From Inquilinus sp. Marseille-Q2685 (GTDB lineage Bacteria > Pseudomonadota > Alphaproteobacteria > DSM-16000 > Inquilinaceae), in assembly GCF_916619195.1 (NCBI RefSeq), contig NZ_CAKAKL010000003.1, positions 248,001-312,000 on the forward strand: DNA of 64,000 nucleotides. Direction: 5' to 3'. The notes beneath the pieces were generated by a model. The model searched no databases, was not told the DNA's origin, and saw nothing but the letters and a program-made list of their open reading frames with translations. The translations under genes were made by a program, and so were the position numbers. Positions within the stretch are counted from its first letter, which is position 1; every line of letters begins with the position of its first letter. Shown here one piece after another: positions 51,700 through 60,837 of the stretch.

Positions 51700-54231
51700 A
51701 TGCCGCCCGCCGAAACGGTCATCATCACGGGAAGCAGCGGCTTCATCGGCGCGGCGCTCGTCAACAGGCTTGCCGGACGTTACCGGCTGGTCGGATTCGA
51801 CAAGATCGCCAATCGGACGCCTCCCCCGGCTGCGGAGTGTGTCTGCATCGATCTGACCAGCGAGGAGGCGATCGAGGCCGCGTTCGAGCGCGTCCGCATC
51901 GCCTATGGCGACCGGATCGCTTCGGTGGTTCATCTCGCCGCCTATTACGATCTGTCGGGCGAGCCCAGTCCGCTATACGAGCAAATCACCGTGCGCGGCA
52001 CCGAACGGCTCCTGGAGCAGCTCGAGCGATTCCAGGTCGAGCAGTTCATCTTCTCGAGCACGATGCTCGTGCATGCGCCGACCGATCCCGGGCAAAGGAT
52101 CAACGAAGACTCCCCGGTCGATCCGCGTTGGCCGTACCCCCAGTCGAAGGTCGAGACCGAGGCGCTCATTCGCGGCCACAACCGCATTCCGACGGTCCTG
52201 CTCCGGCTCGCCGGAGTCTATGACGACCATGGCCGTTCGGCGTTCCTGTCGCAGCAGATCGCGCGCATCTACGAGCGGCAACTGTTGAGCCAATTGTATC
52301 CGGGAGATATCCGCCGCGGCCAGGCATTCGTTCATCTGGACGACGTGACGGACGCGCTCGTTCGACTGATCGAAAAGCGGAGCGAGCTGCCGAGACGTAC
52401 GCCACTACTGATCGGCGAGCCGGAGACGCTCAGCTATGACGAAGTGCAGCGGCTCGTTGGACGGCTGCTCCACTCGGAAGAATGGGAGACCCGCGAAATC
52501 CCGAAGTTCCTGGCCAAGACCGGTGCCTGGCTGGAGAACGACGTGCTGGACGAGGAGCCGTTCGTCAAGCCGTGGATGGTGGACTTCGCGGACGACCACT
52601 ACGAACTCGACCTCTCCCGGGCTCGCGCGCTTCTCGGCTGGGAGCCGAAGCATTCGCTTCGAGACACACTTCCGAAGATCACGGCCACACTCAAGTCGGA
52701 CCCCGCCGGCTGGTATCGCGCCAACAGGCTCGATCCCGCCCAGGTCGCCGCGGATCGCCTTCCGGCGGGGGACGAGCAGGAGGCGATGAGCCCGCTCGAG
52801 CATCGAAAGATGATGCGCGGGCACACCGCAGAGATGCGGAAGATGCACTTCGGAATGCTGTGGGTGCATTTTCTCAACATCTTCTTCGGACTGTGGCTCG
52901 TCACCACGCCCTTCGTCTTCGGGACGTTCGGCCAGGAGGTCTTTCCCGACGCGGTCTTGCGCGTCACTCAGGAGCGCGGGCTGTGGGATCCCGCGATGCG
53001 CAACGGCATCCTTGTTTGGAGCGACGTCGCCAGCGGCGCGCTCATCACGCTGTTCGGCACCTTGTCGCTCTCGCCGCGCTTCTCCTGGGCGCAATGGGCC
53101 AACACCGTCGTCGGAATATGGCTCCTGTTCGCGCCGCTCGTCTTCTGGTCTCCGAGCGCTGCGGTCTACATCAACGACACGCTGGTCGGTGCGCTGGTGA
53201 TCACCTTCGCCATCCTCGTTCCCATGATGCCGGGCATGAGCCACGAAGGAATGATGGATGGGTCCGACGTGCCGATCGGCTGGAGCTACTGCCCGTCCAC
53301 CTATCTGCAGCGTCTGCCGATCATCGCGCTCGCGGTGGTGGGCTTTTTCATCGCGCGCTACCTCGCGGCCTATCAGATGGGCCATGTGGACCGGATCATC
53401 GAGCCGTTCTTTGCCGGCAGCGCCGGGCTCAACGGCACCGAGACCATCATCACCTCGGACGTCTCCAAGGCATGGCCGATCCCGGATGGCGGGCTGGGCG
53501 CCGTGACCTACGTCTTCGAGATCCTGATGGGCGTCATGGGCGACCGACGGCGCTGGCGCACCATGCCCTGGATGGTCACGATGTTCATCATCGTGGTCGT
53601 GCCGCTCGGGGTCGTGAGCATCTACTTCATCATCATCCAGCCGATCGAGATCGGCACCTACTGCTCGCTGTGCCTGCTCGCGGCGCTCGCGATGGTCGTC
53701 ATGATTCCCTATGCACTCGACGAGCTGGTGGCCATGGGCCAGTTCCTCGGTCAAAGCTACCGCCGGGGAGAATCGATCCTCCGCACCTTCTTCATGGGCG
53801 CCGCGTCGCCAGGCAGCGGCACCGACGAGAAGCCGGATTTCGGAGCGGCATGGTCGGGCATGGCGAGTTCCGCGGCCCGGGGCGTGACGATCCCGTGGAC
53901 GCTCGCCGCCAGCGCGCTCCTGGGCGTCTGGCTGATGTTCAGCCGGCTCGTCTTCGGCACCGTGCCTCCGCTGGCCGACAGCGATCACCACGTCGGCGCG
54001 CTCGTCTTCACGGTCGCGGTGATGGCGATGGCCGAGGTCGGCCGCGCGTTGCGTTTCATCAATGTCCTGTTCGGGGTCTGGCTGGTTGCGGCGCCATGGC
54101 TGCTCGCAGGCGGCGGGGCCGTCGCTGCCGGGGCAGGGGTCGCGGCCGGGCTGATCCTGATCGCGCTCAGCCTGCCGCGCGGCCCGCGCAGCCGTGAGCA
54201 CTACGGCAGCTGGGATCGGTTCGTTGTCTGA
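51700..54231 (+). CDS. Epimerase/dehydratase - SPW - VKOR-like membrane fusion protein
   Basis: The 843-residue protein has three kinds of module. Residues 1-330 are an extended SDR epimerase with ITGSSGFIGAALVN (NAD-binding) and WPYPQSKVETEAL (Tyr-x3-Lys), followed by a cytoplasmic stretch. Residues about 385-520 contain paired membrane helices with SPW-type repeats (FGLWLVTTPFVFG, VVGIWLLFAPLVF). Residues about 540-690 resemble a vitamin K epoxide reductase domain with TYCSLCLLAALAMV, the redox CxxC at Cys655/Cys658; the usual second loop cysteine pair is not seen. A last SPW-like repeat (LLGVWLMFSRLVFG, VWLVAAPWLLAGG) follows. It may couple a cytoplasmic oxidoreductase to membrane quinone/thiol chemistry. 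Confidence 0.85.
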   Translation: MPPAETVIITGSSGFIGAALVNRLAGRYRLVGFDKIANRTPPPAAECVCIDLTSEEAIEAAFERVRIAYGDRIASVVHLAAYYDLSGEPSPLYEQITVRGTERLLEQLERFQVEQFIFSSTMLVHAPTDPGQRINEDSPVDPRWPYPQSKVETEALIRGHNRIPTVLLRLAGVYDDHGRSAFLSQQIARIYERQLLSQLYPGDIRRGQAFVHLDDVTDALVRLIEKRSELPRRTPLLIGEPETLSYDEVQRLVGRLLHSEEWETREIPKFLAKTGAWLENDVLDEEPFVKPWMVDFADDHYELDLSRARALLGWEPKHSLRDTLPKITATLKSDPAGWYRANRLDPAQVAADRLPAGDEQEAMSPLEHRKMMRGHTAEMRKMHFGMLWVHFLNIFFGLWLVTTPFVFGTFGQEVFPDAVLRVTQERGLWDPAMRNGILVWSDVASGALITLFGTLSLSPRFSWAQWANTVVGIWLLFAPLVFWSPSAAVYINDTLVGALVITFAILVPMMPGMSHEGMMDGSDVPIGWSYCPSTYLQRLPIIALAVVGFFIARYLAAYQMGHVDRIIEPFFAGSAGLNGTETIITSDVSKAWPIPDGGLGAVTYVFEILMGVMGDRRRWRTMPWMVTMFIIVVVPLGVVSIYFIIIQPIEIGTYCSLCLLAALAMVVMIPYALDELVAMGQFLGQSYRRGESILRTFFMGAASPGSGTDEKPDFGAAWSGMASSAARGVTIPWTLAASALLGVWLMFSRLVFGTVPPLADSDHHVGALVFTVAVMAMAEVGRALRFINVLFGVWLVAAPWLLAGGGAVAAGAGVAAGLILIALSLPRGPRSREHYGSWDRFVV

Positions 54232-54348
54232 ACCAGGGAGCGTTAGCATGGAGCCCCCGCTGTCCGCCATCAGCAGGACGACCGCCGTGGTCCCGGACAG
54301 GCGCTCGCGAACGACTTGCGGAGGCAACGGTCCGAGGACCGGCGGACC

Positions 54349-55338
54349 ATGAACGAGCACCCTCCAGGCGTCGTCGTCATCACCGGCGCATCGGCTGGAG
54401 TCGGGCGGGCCACGGCGGTGGCCTTCGCGCGCCGGCGCTGGAACGTGGCGCTGATCGCGCGCGGAATGCAGGGGCTCGAGGGCGCAGGGCAGGAGGTCGA
54501 GCGGGCGGGCGGCAAGGCGCTCACCATTTCGGCCGACGTCGCCGATGCGAAGAGCGTCTTCGAGGCGGCCGATCGTATCGCCCGGCAGTGGGGCGGGATC
54601 AACGTCTGGATCAATAATGCCATGGTGACGACGTTCTCGCCGGTTGCGGACATCTCGCCGGATGAGTTCCGGAGGGTCACGGAGGTGACCTACCTCGGAT
54701 GCGTCTTCGGGACGATGGCGGCGCTGAAGCACGATGTCAGGACGATCGTTCAGGTGGGGTCGGCCCTGGCCTATCGGGCGATTCCGCTGCAGTCCGCCTA
54801 TTGCGGAGCGAAGTTCGCGATCCGCGGATTCACCGACGCGCTGAGGAGCGAACTGCTGCACGACCGAAGCGATGTTCGCATCACGATGGTCCAGCTGCCT
54901 GCCGTGAACACGCCCCAGTTCGGCTGGGCTCGCAACAAGATGCGACGGCGGCCGCAGCCGGTGCCGCCGATCCATCAGCCGGAAACCGTCGCGGAAGCGA
55001 TCTTTCGTGCCAGCCAGCGGACACCGCGGGAGCTGTGGGTGGGATGGCCTAGTGTGAAGGCGATCCTGGGCGCCATGATCGCCCCGAGATTGCTTGACAG
55101 GCTGCTGGCCCGCGGAGGCTATGACGGCCAGCTCTCGTCCGAGCCGCACGATCAGAGTCGGCCCGACAATCTTTTCCGGTCCGCTCCGGAGGCTCACGCG
55201 ACACATGGCCGCTTCGACGATCGCGCCCGCAGCCGAGCTGTCACGTTGAACCCAAGCCTCGTGCGCGGAGCCATTGCGATTGCCGCCGCTGCGGTCCTCC
55301 TGGCCGTGGCGTTATTCACGCCGTCGTTGACGGGCTGA
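54349..55338 (+). CDS. Short-chain dehydrogenase/reductase with a C-terminal membrane tail
   Basis: The 329-residue protein starts at ATG 54349 (MNEHPPGVVVITGASAGVGR). The Rossmann turn TGASAGVGRA, NNAMVTTFSPVADIS and the catalytic YCGAKFAIRG (Tyr-x3-Lys) identify a classical SDR. Unlike most SDRs (about 250 residues) it continues past the core and ends with a hydrophobic segment, GAIAIAAAAVLLAVALFTPS, that should anchor it to the membrane. It follows the epimerase fusion gene on the same strand. The substrate is unknown. Confidence 0.85.
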   Translation: MNEHPPGVVVITGASAGVGRATAVAFARRRWNVALIARGMQGLEGAGQEVERAGGKALTISADVADAKSVFEAADRIARQWGGINVWINNAMVTTFSPVADISPDEFRRVTEVTYLGCVFGTMAALKHDVRTIVQVGSALAYRAIPLQSAYCGAKFAIRGFTDALRSELLHDRSDVRITMVQLPAVNTPQFGWARNKMRRRPQPVPPIHQPETVAEAIFRASQRTPRELWVGWPSVKAILGAMIAPRLLDRLLARGGYDGQLSSEPHDQSRPDNLFRSAPEAHATHGRFDDRARSRAVTLNPSLVRGAIAIAAAAVLLAVALFTPSLTG

Positions 55339-55401
55339 GCCGTTTCCGATCGGCGACAGCCGACGGTTCAATCGCGGCGCCGGGTCGGAGCCTTGAAGAC
55401 G

Positions 55402-57222
55402 ATGCCCGCTCGCATTGAAGACTATGCACTGATCGGCGACTGCAGAAGCGCAGCCCTTGTGGCGCGTGACGGCTCCGTCGACTGGCTCTGCTGGCCGCAC
55501 TTCGACTCGGACGCATGCTTCGCGGCGCTGCTCGGCGGCCCGGAGCACGGCCGATGGCTGATAAGCCCGGCAGATCCTCCGGCTCGGATCCGACGTCGGT
55601 ATCGGGACAAGACGCTCATCCTGGAGACCGATTTCGAGACCGAAGAAGGTTCGGTCACCCTGATCGATTTCATGCACATTTCCGCCGGCCATCCGCATCT
55701 GGTCCGTCTCGCGACCTGTCGGCGCGGCAAGGTCGCCATGCGATCGGAGCTGGTGATGCGCCTCGGCTACGGTGCCGTCGTGCCATGGGTGACGCGGATG
55801 GAAGACGGCAGCCTGCGCGCTATTGCGGGGCCTGACATGCTGACGCTGCGAACGACGGCGCCGATCAAGGGCGAGGATCTCAGGACCGTCGCGACGTTCT
55901 CCATCGAGGAGGGCGAGACGGTGCCATTCACATTGACCTACTCGCGCTCGCACCTGCCATTGCCGTCGCCCATCGATCCGGATGCCTCGCTTCGTCAGAC
56001 GGAGGAGTTCTGGCGGAGCTGGGCGGAGCGCTGCCGGTATGAAGGGCCGTGGGCCGAGATCGTCGTACGCTCCCACATCGTTCTCAAGGCGCTGACGTTT
56101 GCACCGACCGGCGGTATCGTGGCCGCCCCTACGACCTCGCTGCCGGAGCGGATCGGCGGCGTCCGGAACTGGGACTACCGATTCTGCTGGCTGCGCGATG
56201 CCACGTTCGCGCTCCTCTCCCTGATGAACGCAGGCTACTTCGACGAGGCCAAGGCGTGGCGGGATTGGCTCCTGCGCGCCGTTGCCGCGGGCCCGACCAA
56301 GATCCAGTCCTTGTATGGGCTCAATGGAGAGCGGCGCCTGACCGAGCTGGAGCTCTCATGGCTGCCCGGATATGAAGGCTCGCGGCCGGTGCGCATCGGC
56401 AATGCAGCGCATCACCAGCTGCAGCTGGACGTGTTCGGCGAAGTCATGGATGCCCTGTATCAGGCGCGAACGGGTGGTCTCGCCGCAGACGAGACGAGTT
56501 GGGCATTGCAACGCGCACTCGTCGGCCATTTGGAGGCGATCTGGAGCGAGCCGGACGAGGGGGTGTGGGAGGTCCGGGGCGGGCGCCGTCACTTTACGCA
56601 TTCGAAGGTCATGGCCTGGGTTGCCGTCGACCGCATGATTCGCAGCACCGTCGAATTCCGTCTCGACGGACCGCTCGACCGTTGGCAGTCGCTGCGCAAC
56701 GAGATCCACGCCGACGTTTGCCGCAACGGATTCGATCCCCGGACCGGCGCCTTTGTCCGGTGCTACGGCGGCAGGGAGCTTGACGCGAGCTGCCTTCTCA
56801 TTCCGCTCGTCGGATTTCTTCCGGCCAGGGATCCGCGCGTGCGCAGTACCGTCGAGGCGGTCGAGCGAGATCTGATGGCGGATGGTCTGGTGCTCCGGTA
56901 CGACCCGGCAGCGGCAGACGACGGCCTGCCGCGCGGGGAGGGTGCATTTGTCGCCTGCACTTTCTGGCTCGCGGACAATCTTGTCCTTCTGGGACGGCGG
57001 CGCGAGGCACGCCGGCTGTTCGAGCGGATGCTCGATCTTAGAAACGACGTCGGTCTTCTCGCCGAGCAATACGATGTGCAGGGCCGTCGGCAGCTCGGCA
57101 ACTTCCCGCATGTCTTCAGCCATGTCGGGCTGGCCGAAACCGCGCGGAATCTCACCGAGCTGGACAAGCGGGCGCGACAGCTTGCACCGAGTCTTCCGAA
57201 GCGGGCCGGCGAGCAACAGTGA
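55402..57222 (+). CDS. Glycoside hydrolase family 15 protein (glucoamylase/trehalase-like)
   Basis: The 606-residue cytoplasmic protein begins MPARIEDYALIGDCRSAALV; the frame opens three codons earlier at a TTG. GH15 features run throughout: SVDWLCWPHFDSDACFAALL at the N-terminal beta domain, VRNWDYRFCWLRDATFALLS at the start of the alpha/alpha barrel, LPGYEGSRPVRIGNAAHHQL and FVACTFWLADNLVLLGRRRE near the general-base region. Bacterial members of this type hydrolyse trehalose or other alpha-glucosides. It lies 63 bases after the SDR gene in what may be a stress-related set. Confidence 0.9.
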   Translation: MPARIEDYALIGDCRSAALVARDGSVDWLCWPHFDSDACFAALLGGPEHGRWLISPADPPARIRRRYRDKTLILETDFETEEGSVTLIDFMHISAGHPHLVRLATCRRGKVAMRSELVMRLGYGAVVPWVTRMEDGSLRAIAGPDMLTLRTTAPIKGEDLRTVATFSIEEGETVPFTLTYSRSHLPLPSPIDPDASLRQTEEFWRSWAERCRYEGPWAEIVVRSHIVLKALTFAPTGGIVAAPTTSLPERIGGVRNWDYRFCWLRDATFALLSLMNAGYFDEAKAWRDWLLRAVAAGPTKIQSLYGLNGERRLTELELSWLPGYEGSRPVRIGNAAHHQLQLDVFGEVMDALYQARTGGLAADETSWALQRALVGHLEAIWSEPDEGVWEVRGGRRHFTHSKVMAWVAVDRMIRSTVEFRLDGPLDRWQSLRNEIHADVCRNGFDPRTGAFVRCYGGRELDASCLLIPLVGFLPARDPRVRSTVEAVERDLMADGLVLRYDPAAADDGLPRGEGAFVACTFWLADNLVLLGRRREARRLFERMLDLRNDVGLLAEQYDVQGRRQLGNFPHVFSHVGLAETARNLTELDKRARQLAPSLPKRAGEQQ

Positions 57223-57316
57223 TATCGCCGGCCAGTGCCCGAGCAGCCGCATCGGTATCGCAATCCCGGGTCTACGGCTTTGCCGCTGGTTCAGCGCTCA
57301 AGGCTCTGGTGATAAA

Positions 57317-57332
57317 TTTAGCCTGTGCTAAA
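57317..57332. promoter_or_regulatory. TTTAGC-N4-GCTAAA palindrome upstream of the oxidase-ZIP operon
   Basis: TTTAGC-CTGT-GCTAAA is a perfect 6-base inverted repeat in a short AT-rich stretch, 72 bases before the multicopper oxidase start. Operators of metal-dependent repressors of the DtxR/MntR type have comparable spaced palindromes, and the second gene of the operon is a ZIP metal transporter, so metal control is a reasonable guess. It differs from the CopR-type sites. Confidence 0.45.
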
Positions 57333-57403
57333 ATCTGAGGCATTCTGACGAAAGTGGTGTAAGCGCTAATTGCTTCGCCCCGAGCGTCATTGGAGATGCC
57401 CGG

Positions 57404-58507
57404 ATGGACCTGTGGAACACCATCACCCGTCGCGGTCTCCTGGCCGGCGGGGTCATGGCCGGTGGGACGGCGCTTGCACAGATGGGCGTCGGCGACGCTC
57501 GGGCCCAACAGCATGTGGGGCACGCCACGGATCCGGCAATGCCGGACGGACCAGCCAGCCACGCCGCGCACGGCGGCATGACCACGGTGGGGGAGGTCGA
57601 CGGCGCCGCGAACGGCTTCGATCCCCAGCTGCTTCTCACCGACTGGGAGACAGGGGCCGTGAGCCGGGACGCGTCCGGCCGCGCGATCCGCGAGTTCGAG
57701 ATCACGGCGGAGGACAAAGAGATCGAGATCGCGCCCGGGATCATGTTCCCGGCCTGGACCTACAACGGCCGCGTGCCGGGTCCATCGCTGCGGGTGACCG
57801 AGGGCGACCGGGTTCGCATCCGGTTCCGGAATCTCGGGAGCCATCCGCACACGATGCATTTCCACGGTATCCATTCGGCCCGGATGGACGGGGTTCCAGG
57901 CGCCGGCGTCGCCGGACCGGGCGACGAGTTCGTCTACGAGTTCGATGCCTTTCCCTTCGGCTGTCACCTCTACCATTGCCATTTCGTTCCGCTCCGGCGG
58001 CATATCCATAAGGGCATGTACGGCGCCTTCGTCATCGATCCCGACCCGGCCCGCCATCCCGACCAGGCGGAGACCGCGCGGTCCCGCTTGCTTGGAGCGC
58101 CGGAGAATGCGTCCTGGCAGGAATTCGTGATGGTCATGAACGCCTTCGACACGAATTTCGACGACGAGAACGAGGTCTATGCGGTCAACACGATCGCGCA
58201 CGCCTACGCGAAGCAGCCGATTCCGGTCGAACGGGCGCGGCCGGTCAGAATCTATCTCGTCAACGTCACCGAGTTCGACCCGATCAACTCCTTCCATCTG
58301 CACGCGAACTTCTTCGACTATTTCGACCACGGGACGACGCTGACGCCGACCCACCGCATGGTCGACACGATCATGCAATGCCAGGCGCAGCGCGGCATCC
58401 TGGAGTTCAGCTTCAAGGACCATGAGCCGGGTCTCTACATGTTCCACGCCCACCAGTCCGAGTTCGCCGAACTCGGCTGGATGGGCCATTTCGAGGTGCG
58501 GGCATGA
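57404..58507 (+). CDS. Tat-exported two-domain multicopper oxidase
   Basis: The 367-residue protein starts MDLWNTITRRGLLAGGVMAG with a twin-arginine signal. Copper sites are HTMHFHGIHSARMDGVPG and FGCHLYHCHFVPLRRHIHKG in the first half, then INSFHLHANFFDYF and GLYMFHAHQSEFAELGWMGH in the second. This is the layout of small two-domain laccases, active as trimers. The stop overlaps the ATG of the ZIP gene, so the two proteins are probably made together. It may oxidise a metal ion (Fe, Mn or Cu) at the periplasmic side. Which metal is not visible. Confidence 0.9.
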   Translation: MDLWNTITRRGLLAGGVMAGGTALAQMGVGDARAQQHVGHATDPAMPDGPASHAAHGGMTTVGEVDGAANGFDPQLLLTDWETGAVSRDASGRAIREFEITAEDKEIEIAPGIMFPAWTYNGRVPGPSLRVTEGDRVRIRFRNLGSHPHTMHFHGIHSARMDGVPGAGVAGPGDEFVYEFDAFPFGCHLYHCHFVPLRRHIHKGMYGAFVIDPDPARHPDQAETARSRLLGAPENASWQEFVMVMNAFDTNFDDENEVYAVNTIAHAYAKQPIPVERARPVRIYLVNVTEFDPINSFHLHANFFDYFDHGTTLTPTHRMVDTIMQCQAQRGILEFSFKDHEPGLYMFHAHQSEFAELGWMGHFEVRA

Positions 58508-59652
58508 CCCGAGCCGTGGCCTGGACGCTTCTGCCCCTCCTGCTCATTGTCGCGGTCGCGGCCGCCTTCCTGACGTTCGATCCGTTGCGCAGCTTCTCGT
58601 CGGGAGCGCCGCCGATCGAGCAGGTGACGGTCGAGCGGACGACCCTCGACTCGGCCGGCATATCGCTCCTGGTTAGAGGCGGAGGCTCGGCGCCCGTGGA
58701 GATCGCGCAGATCCAGGTCGACGGCGCCTACTGGACCTTCACCCAGGATCCGCCAGGGCCAATCGATCGCCTCTCCACCGCCTGGCTCCGCCTTCCGTAT
58801 CCGTGGGTCGTGGGGGAGACGCACCATCTGACGCTGGTCACCCGGACTGGGGTAGTCTTTGACCACACGATCGATGTGGCCGTGGCGACGCCGCAGCCCT
58901 CCGTCGCCATGCTGCGGAATTTCGGGCTCGTCGGGCTCTTTGTCGGCGTGGTGCCGATCGCGCTCGGCATGCTGTTCTATCCCGCGCTGCGGACTGGCGG
59001 GGCCTCGGGCTTCACCTTCGCCCTGGCGCTGACGATCGGGCTTTTGGCCTTCCTTCTGGTCGATACGATGGGCGAGGCGGTCGAACTGGCCGGCCGAACG
59101 GCTCCCGAACTGCATGCGCCTGTTCTCGTTTGGCTGGTGGCAGGCGTTGCCTTCGCAGTCCTGATGACGATCGGCCGCCGAAAGGGCCATCCCCTGAGCG
59201 GCGTCGCCTTGGCCGCATCGATCGCGCTCGGCATCGGGCTGCACAATCTCGGCGAGGGGCTGGCGATCGGATCGGCCTTCGCCACCGGCGCCGCCGCGCT
59301 CGGCTCCTTCCTCGTCCTCGGCTTCACCCTGCACAACATCACCGAGGGCATCGGCATCGTCGCACCGCTGCTCGATCGTCGGCCCGGCTGGCCCGTCTTT
59401 GCCGGCCTGGCTGCCCTCGCCGGCCTTCCGGCGGTGTTCGGCATCTGGTTCGGCAGCTACGCCTATTCGCCCCACTGGGCGGCACTCGCCCTTGCGGTCG
59501 GCGCCGGCGCAATCCTCCAGGTGATCGTCGAAGTGGGCCTCCTGATCATGCGCCAAGGTATGGGGGCGGGCCGCGCCTCCGGTACGGCGGTCGCGGGGAT
59601 CGCCGCAGGAATTGCCGTGATGTACGGGACGGCACTGCTCGTACAGACCTAG
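58504..59652 (+). CDS. ZIP-family metal transporter with a periplasmic N-terminal domain
   Basis: The 382-residue protein has an N-terminal membrane anchor (VAWTLLPLLLIVAVAAAFLT) and about 100 residues of periplasmic domain. Eight or so further helices carry the ZIP metal sites GLHNLGEGLAIGSAF and TLHNITEGIGIVAPL. ZIP proteins bring divalent Zn, Fe or Mn into the cytoplasm. The N-terminal domain is not part of the standard ZIP fold (about 250-300 residues) and may receive metal from the co-translated oxidase. ATG overlaps the oxidase stop. Confidence 0.88.
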   Translation: MTRAVAWTLLPLLLIVAVAAAFLTFDPLRSFSSGAPPIEQVTVERTTLDSAGISLLVRGGGSAPVEIAQIQVDGAYWTFTQDPPGPIDRLSTAWLRLPYPWVVGETHHLTLVTRTGVVFDHTIDVAVATPQPSVAMLRNFGLVGLFVGVVPIALGMLFYPALRTGGASGFTFALALTIGLLAFLLVDTMGEAVELAGRTAPELHAPVLVWLVAGVAFAVLMTIGRRKGHPLSGVALAASIALGIGLHNLGEGLAIGSAFATGAAALGSFLVLGFTLHNITEGIGIVAPLLDRRPGWPVFAGLAALAGLPAVFGIWFGSYAYSPHWAALALAVGAGAILQVIVEVGLLIMRQGMGAGRASGTAVAGIAAGIAVMYGTALLVQT

Positions 59653-59719
59653 AGTCGGACTCGGAACCGGCAAAGCTCGGTGGTGTCGAGGCGAACGCCG
59701 GCTCTGATCCCTCGCGTCC

Positions 59720-60691
59720 TCACCTCGCGGGTTGTAGCGCGACGTCGTGGACCTCCGATCCTGCGCGCACCCGATCAATGATCGTCCGGCTCCTGACGTC
59801 GAGCACATCGAGATCCCGAGGACCGGCCGCCACATACGCCCGTCCGGCAGCCAGACGGATGTGATGCGGGCTGCCTTTGAGGTCGATGTCAGCGACGACC
59901 TGTCTCGTCCGAGCGTCGACCACGAAGATGCGGCCGCTTTCCGGTTCCGTGATCCAGGCCTCGCCCCCGTCGGCCGTGAAGGCGAGGTGCTTGTGGGATG
60001 GGGTGCGTCCGGCTCGAAGCGAGGCGATCTCCCGCTGGGTGTCGAGATCGACGATCACCGTGCTCTCGCCGTGCCAGGGCGTGACCCACAATTCGTTGGA
60101 GCCGGGACGCACCGCGAGGTCATGTCCCTCGATCGAAATGGGGACCTCGTGAACGCCCGCCTCGTCGGCGGCGAACAGGCGACGAGCCGAGATGTCGGTG
60201 ATCCAGGCCGCGCCACGAGAGACGGTCACGTCGTGTGGCCTGCCTCTCACTTCGGTCCTCGAAACGACACGCCATCCGCTTGGATCCAGGCGCGCGAGGA
60301 GGCCACGTTCGCTTACGACGAAAGCGGTGTGCCCGTCCGGACCGATGGCCACGTCATGCGGAGGGACACGGAGCGGAATACGCCGAACCTTCGCCGGATT
60401 CGTTCTCGGATTCACAACTGCGACAGTATCGGTGCCTTGTGTGGCGATCACGAGCAGCCCGTCCGGGGTCATGTCGAGGTTGTGGGGGCGGCCGCCCACC
60501 TCGATTTCTTGAACGATCCGGCCCGAGCGTGTGTCAACGCCGCGTACCGCTCCGTCTCTTTCGCTGGTAACATAAGCCGTGGCGGCGGGCTGCGCCACGG
60601 CGGTCCCGCCCTCCAGGGCACCGAGGAGCATAAGGGCCGCCGCCGACAGCCATGCTGCCGAGATGCGCTCTCTGCCGGGTCGGGATTTCAT
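59720..60691 (-). CDS. Secreted YVTN-type beta-propeller protein
   Basis: The 323-residue exported protein has a signal (LSAAALMLLGALEGGTAVAQ) and about seven propeller blades. Each has the pattern of a YVTN repeat, for example TAYVTSERDGAVRGVDTRSG, DMTPDGLLVIATQGTDTVAV and AFTADGGEAWITEPESGRIF. Histidines recur at blade starts (GRPHNLDM, VPPHDVAI, GRPHDVTV, GHDLAV, HKHLAF, SPHHIRL, VHDVAL), which could line a metal or heme site in the central channel. It is convergent with the ZIP gene and 146 bases downstream of aapM. The function is unknown. Confidence 0.85.
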   Translation of the reverse strand: MKSRPGRERISAAWLSAAALMLLGALEGGTAVAQPAATAYVTSERDGAVRGVDTRSGRIVQEIEVGGRPHNLDMTPDGLLVIATQGTDTVAVVNPRTNPAKVRRIPLRVPPHDVAIGPDGHTAFVVSERGLLARLDPSGWRVVSRTEVRGRPHDVTVSRGAAWITDISARRLFAADEAGVHEVPISIEGHDLAVRPGSNELWVTPWHGESTVIVDLDTQREIASLRAGRTPSHKHLAFTADGGEAWITEPESGRIFVVDARTRQVVADIDLKGSPHHIRLAAGRAYVAAGPRDLDVLDVRSRTIIDRVRAGSEVHDVALQPAR

Positions 60692-60837
60692 GTCGACCCT
60701 CGGGTTTCATGAGAATCAGCGACGTCGAGTCAGATGGGCTCCTCCCGGAAGGACGCAAGCCCGCGATCATCCATCCCTGATCTGGCGTGTGCGCCAGCCG
60801 GCACTGCGAAGGGACGCCCGCATCTGTCTCGGGCCAG

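Noticed and set aside
52405-55206. Minus-strand open frame of 933 codons
   Set aside because: It is antisense to the epimerase-SPW-VKOR fusion and the SDR gene, both with clear motifs; its composition is His/Arg/Asp-rich without a family.
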